NCBI GenBank assembly: GCA_028583415.1
Contig: CM053266.1
Span: forward strand, 36,699,758-36,763,757
Length of the DNA: 64,000 bases
Source of the DNA: Protea cynaroides
Lineage: Eukaryota; Streptophyta; Magnoliopsida; Proteales; Proteaceae
Direction: 5' to 3'
The translations under genes were made by a program, and so were the position numbers. The notes below the pieces were generated by a model. The model did not search any database, was not told where the DNA came from, and worked only from the letters and a program-made list of their open reading frames with translations. Shown here piece by piece: positions 59,285-64,000 of the stretch. The first letter of the stretch is position 1, and every line of letters begins with the position of its first letter.

Positions 59285-62200
59285 TCAGGCCACCTCAAAC
59301 TCAAGAATTACTTCCTCCAGGAGTTCATCCCAAATCCATTCCTCAAGCATAAGTCCAGCACACTCGCTTTCAAACTGGAGGTTCATCCACCCATCAGCCT
59401 TAGCAAGATCACGAGATACAATGTAATCCAATGACAGATCGGGCTCTGGCTGATACCTTAGGAACCAGCTAATACTGGTCCATACATCCTCAAGGACATG
59501 GATGCCCATGGGCATTGGGCGGATGTTCAATTTGTTAGACAAGGGCCTGGGCCAGTACATGAATGATCTCTCATAGATATCTACTAAGACCTCATTAACT
59601 ATGTCGAACAAAAGCTGTTGATCACAACTGCTACCCGCAGCCTCCTGTCTTGAACAGTCTAATTCTTCAAACAATGAGGGGTCAATTGGCTGGTCTGGTA
59701 AATACCATGTCCTGAGCTTCTCATTTCCACTGAAACCAGCTATCTTGAGTACATCCCTCACATAATTAAAATCAGCTTCATCCTTTTTATCTACCTGGAT
59801 ATGTGGAAGGTCACTAACAAAATGCTTGCTCTGAATTTTCACATTCTCAATCTCTGTCGTGCTTCCATTCCCATAAGGCATGTTGACCAAAGAGTCCAGA
59901 CCATCGAAATCGATGTGGTTCGGTTTTAACATTGAGTCTGTTTCTGTTTGAAGAAAATCCATGGAATAGATACTTTTAGCTACAATATTTATTTCATAAG
60001 TCAATCTAATTAAAGCAAAGAGTTCTATAAAACTTATTTGAAATCACTAAAAACTTAAATTTCATTGAAGCATTGTATGGAAACCTTTTGGCTCTGTAAG
60101 TTTATTCCATAACTAGTGAACATTAATTGTTGGAAAGCCAACAGCTCAGACTAGTACCAGAACATTGAGATCTGCATGACAATCACCTCAGTTACCTAAT
60201 AAAAGTTGTTCCAAATTTCTTTTCCCTCTACCCAAAAAAAATTTTTAATTTTATATTTGCAACATCACATGTCAAATACACTACCGAAGTTGATATAACA
60301 AAGTTGTGTTTTCCATTTCAAAGGAACAACAAACAGAAAAGGTAAACTACCTATGTAGTTGAAATACCAAAAGGAGAAATAGAAAACACCCTACATTTTT
60401 TTCAGAATGGCCTAATTATGTTAACAACTTAAATGTGAGGAGTATGATTGAAGTGTGTTATGTGAAGCTTGAGTGTCTGAAGAAGAAAATAATTGGAATA
60501 GGAAATTACCTTCTTTAATGGAAAACTCTGAAGGGTGGGAGTCTAAAACAGAGTTTGGACTTGGTCGTTTCTGTTCAACACAAACACAAGCATTTGTTGC
60601 AAGCTCAACCTCCTGTTGATGGTGAAAAATAGAACTATTCTCCATCATTGTCTCGTTCTCCAAATTATCACTCATTTTGTCTGCTTTACTGTCATCATTG
60701 GGATTCAGTATCAGTCCCACCTCATCCCCCTGAATTAGAGTACTTTCACTCACTTCCACCAAAATTTCTTGAGTTACAGTTTCTGCAGAAGCTTCTAATT
60801 CAAAGTCATTTTTTCTATATATAGAAAGATCTGCAAGCTTTTGTTGATCAGAACCCATATTAGCAGGTCTGTCCACATGAATGCTAGTTGCAGTCCCCAA
60901 ACAAGAAGTATCCACCTCGCTCTGCAGAGAACAAGGTAGAGATAGGATCCTTCCAAAGGATTTTGGGGCTGGCCCACTAGGGGATCCCCCATCTTCATTC
61001 GTCAACCTTAATCTGTCAGACAGATGTTGCTGAGAACAAGGTAGAGATAGCATCCTTCCAAAGGATTTTGGGGCTGGCCTACCAGGGGATCCCTCATCTT
61101 CATTCGTCAACCTTAATCTGTCAGACAGATGTTGCTTGGCTTCAGTGCTGAAATCTGACTCAAACAATTGAGAGTATCTATCCGGTGATTCATTAAGAGA
61201 GGCTGTTCGTCTGACGCAATGGAATCCACCCTTGTCAAGACCTGCAAGCTTTTGTTGATCAGAATCCATATTAAAAGCAGGTATTTCCACATGAATGCTA
61301 GTTGCAGTCCCCTCACTCTGCAGAGAAGAAGAAGATGTGAGTTCAGGTAGAGATAGCATCCTTCCAAAGGATTTTGGGGCTGGCCCACCAGGGGATCCCT
61401 CATCTTCATTTGTCAACTTAAATCTGTCAGATAGATGTTGCTTGGCTTCAGTGCTGAAAGCTGAGTCGGACAATTGAGAGTATCTATCCGGTGATTCATT
61501 AAGAGAGGCTGTTCGTCTGATGCAATGGAATCCACCCTTATCAAGACCTGAAAGCTTTTGTTGATCAGAAACTATATTAGCAGGTCGGTCCACATGAATG
61601 CTAGTTGCAGTCCCCAAACAAGAAGTTTCTGCCTCACTCTGCAGAGAACAAGGTAGAGATAGCATCCTTCCAAAGGCTTTTGGAGCTGGCTCAGCGCTGA
61701 AAGTTGACTCAAACAATTGAGAGTATCTACTCAGTGATTCATTAAGAGAGGCTGATCTTCTGATGCGATTGAATCCACCCTGGCTAAGAGCATATAAAGA
61801 ACTGCCACTCCCATAACTACTAGGACTGTCCTTAAAATCTGTGTTTGTTGTGGGCTTCTTCCAGTGGTCAGATATCTCTTTCTTCCCATCCTTGGAATGA
61901 TTATGGCCATAGGTAATTTTATGAAGGGTTGCATCCATAGAAATCCTGTGATGATCGCTTCCACTGTCTTTGATTGCTTGTTTTATCCTTTGCTTATTAT
62001 TCTTGAAACGATTTGTAACTACTGGATTATCCCCTTGGTTCTTCAATGCATGGGATGAGCCCAGAGAACAACCAGAATCTTTGCAAGGTTCAGCAGTTCC
62101 TAGCCTTTCTTGCTCATTACCATCAGCCATCATTGGAAATGAACCTGATTTAGTCAACTTTGTTGGCGACCTCCCAGCTTGCAACTGCCTCTCTTGTTTT

Positions 62201-64000
62201 GTAAACGGTATAATTTCCTTCAGATTGTTTTTTATATTGCTTGAGCTAGCATTGTTTCTGCTTAAGTAAGTGATTGGAAATGAACCTGATTTGGTCAATT
62301 CTGTATTTGCATTGGAATTCTGCACATTCTGGAAGTTGTTTTCCGAAGAAGAGTCTGGATCTTGTAGAACTTTAAAAAATAACTCCTTGTTTACCTGAAA
62401 TACATCCAAAACATCCAGAAATTCCTTTGTCTGGGGTAATGAATCTTCTGTAATAAGATCACTAGCATCCATATACTTCTTCTTTAGCAAGCCCTTGTTC
62501 AGTTTATCCTGAAGAAGTGGATTATTCTGAATTAGCTGCATCGACTCATCATTTTGAGTACGTCCCAACTCACTCTCAGCCTTCATAGTTCCACACACCT
62601 CTCGTTCTTTACTGCAGGTATCTGTCTCAGGAGGTTTTAGAATGTCTGGGATTACCTTGCTCTTACCAGTAGCACTAACATTATAAAGGCAAGGATCAAT
62701 TCTTGATCTGTCTTGTTTTGCTCTCATATCCTCCAAGAAACGATCATCTGAAATTTCCAAATGATGGATGGAATCAGTACGCAGTAGCGGTAATTTAGGT
62801 CGTCGTTTGTGGTCATCTTTTTTTGACATTTCTTCCGCAATTAGTGTTTTGATGTCGGCTTCGCCACATATCTTGGTGGTTGGCCTGGTCTCTTCCATTT
62901 TCTCTTCAATCTGAAAATTGTAAAAAACAAATTATCTGTCATCTAAAGGAATTTTCCTGATGAGTAAGAAGGCCAAAAAACAGTAGAAGAAGAAACCTGC
63001 AGTTATTTTGTATGTTACTTACAAGCAATTCTTCGACTTCACCATCCATGGATTCTCGTGCTTCAATGGTATTAGGGATATTCTGATCCATTTTTGAACT
63101 TTTGAGGCCTGGGGAAAGAAAAGGAAAAATATGGTCATATGGCATCACAGTAAAACATTGCTAAAGAACCCCCTGTGTCTGCATTTAAGGTATACTTGCT
63201 GTTCCCGAAATGGGAATTGTGAACTGAACAATTCAGCGGAAGTATGGCATGGACAACTTTAAATGGAGGAACTATCAGCATCTGGCATGCATTGGATTCA
63301 AGCACTCCATGTATTCTGGTGTAAGACACAAAATCCCCAGTCCCAGATCTTTTCCTATTATTTGCACTATGTAAATGAACATCTATTGGACATCAAGATT
63401 CCTTTCATATAGCAAGCTTCTGGGTGACAAATTCATTTTCCATTTCTGTTACACCTGTTTATAGGTATTTGAGACAATTTACAGTGAAAAAAAATACAGA
63501 ACACTCCGTAGGAGATCCCATTGTTTAAAATATAAAATATATTCCACTTGGTCAGGTGGAAAAACATAAATATTTTGCATGAGAAAAATAAATATGTTTT
63601 GCATCCTGCCCTTCTTTTCTGTTTCTGCTCTACCAATTCAGGCTTCTCAGGTCATGAATTTCTGGGGTTAAAACATGTATAGAAGCTGGCAATCCAGGGA
63701 AAAAAGATACAATATTTGCATGAAGGCAATTTTGGGAAGGCAATTTGAAGTCCAAAAATCATTTATCTTTACAAGATCCACTTCCTACAAAAGATATATG
63801 GAGAACATTTAAGATACTAGATTGCTAATTTGGTTATTATCTTTGACTATCAGATACCATATACTAGAGAAGTGAAGAGAATGCAAGGTCTAGAAAACCA
63901 TAAGCTTCTATATTGAATGAGAAGATTAATAGATGGGGCTTTTGGGGGGGGGTGGGGTGAGAATAGAAACTTACCACCAGGATGCCTTCCAGGGCTGTGC
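59285..64000 (-). CDS. TRM-like (TON1-recruiting-motif family) protein with C-terminal DUF4378, 5' end beyond window
   Basis: TRM proteins link the TON1/PP2A complex to cortical microtubules and affect cell shape; that role here is by family only. Coding exons in transcript order are >64000-63975, 63108-63023, 62910-60510 and 59943-59285, GT..AG, phases 1, 0 and 1. The visible part is about 1058 codons. It starts mid-gene with ...HSPGRHPGG. Exon 3 carries a conserved EFLDVLDVFQVNKELFFKVL motif typical of this group. A Ser-rich region follows with in-frame repeats of RRTASLNES and KSFGRMLSLP. The last exon is a DUF4378 domain (FNYVRDVLKIAGFSG to WDELLEEVILEFEVA). An acceptor 6 bases downstream in exon 4 (CAG/ACTCAATG) would remove two residues. 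The exact paralogue is unknown. Confidence 0.82.
60830..61790 (-). repeat. In-frame intragenic tandem duplications in the TRM-like gene
   Basis: GGTAGAGATAGCATCCTTCC (or one base different) starts near 60933, 61039, 61346 and 61652. The CATTAAGAGAGGCTG block occurs near 61190, 61497 and 61739. Units of about 105 and 305 bases encode RIRRSASLNES, AKQHLSDR.LTNEDEGSP and APKSFGRMLSLP. All copies keep the reading frame. Confidence 0.88.

Overview
This is a stretch of plant (angiosperm) nuclear chromosome. The supported genes are typical plant nuclear genes with GT..AG introns, long AT-rich intergenic stretches, many microsatellites and many decayed transposable elements. The protein set (plastid lipid-transfer TGD2, plastid envelope OEP16, type 2 metallothionein, GH17-X8 glucanase) fits a dicot-like angiosperm. 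I cannot name the species. There is no sign of bacterial, organellar or viral sequence, and no CRISPR array.

Seven genes were rebuilt exon by exon from splice sites, codon phase and family conservation. In order they are: a secreted beta-1,3-glucanase with an X8 domain (+, 799-3184); the 20S proteasome beta-5 subunit PBE (-, 6078-12926, 7 coding exons); TGD2, the plastid inner-envelope phosphatidic-acid-binding MCE protein (+, 14950-35085, 5 exons); TIM9, a small mitochondrial intermembrane-space chaperone (-, 36859-38481, 2 exons); OEP16, a plastid outer-envelope channel (+, 41665-47869, 6 exons); a type 2 metallothionein (-, 51288-51734, 3 exons); and a large TRM-like DUF4378 protein (-, 59285 to beyond the right edge). 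All exon phases close without a frameshift. Product lengths match the families as I know them: 447, 272, 381, 93, 146 and 80 aa, with the last gene truncated by the window edge.

The spaces between and inside these genes are mostly repeat-derived. TGD2 intron 2 is about 14.7 kb. It holds a repeat-rich retroelement tract with a copia-type polypurine tract and LTR, a minisatellite split by a solo LTR, a minus-strand LTR fragment with a Met-tRNA primer binding site, a broken hAT transposase gene, and a non-autonomous Mutator-like element with a perfect 9-bp target duplication. Small TIR elements with about 8-bp target duplications occur in PBE introns, TGD2 introns, OEP16 introns and intergenic DNA. 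A likely pseudogene of a small secreted cysteine-rich peptide lies between TGD2 and TIM9.

The genes do not form a pathway. Each is an independent nuclear gene with its own promoter. Three encode organelle envelope or intermembrane-space proteins (TGD2, TIM9, OEP16), which I take as coincidence. I found no convincing new biological system. The observations most worth checking are a four-copy GTAC cluster upstream of the metallothionein, the broken cysteine-rich peptide gene, the in-frame internal duplications of the TRM-like gene, the Mutator-like element, and the TE-swollen TGD2 intron.
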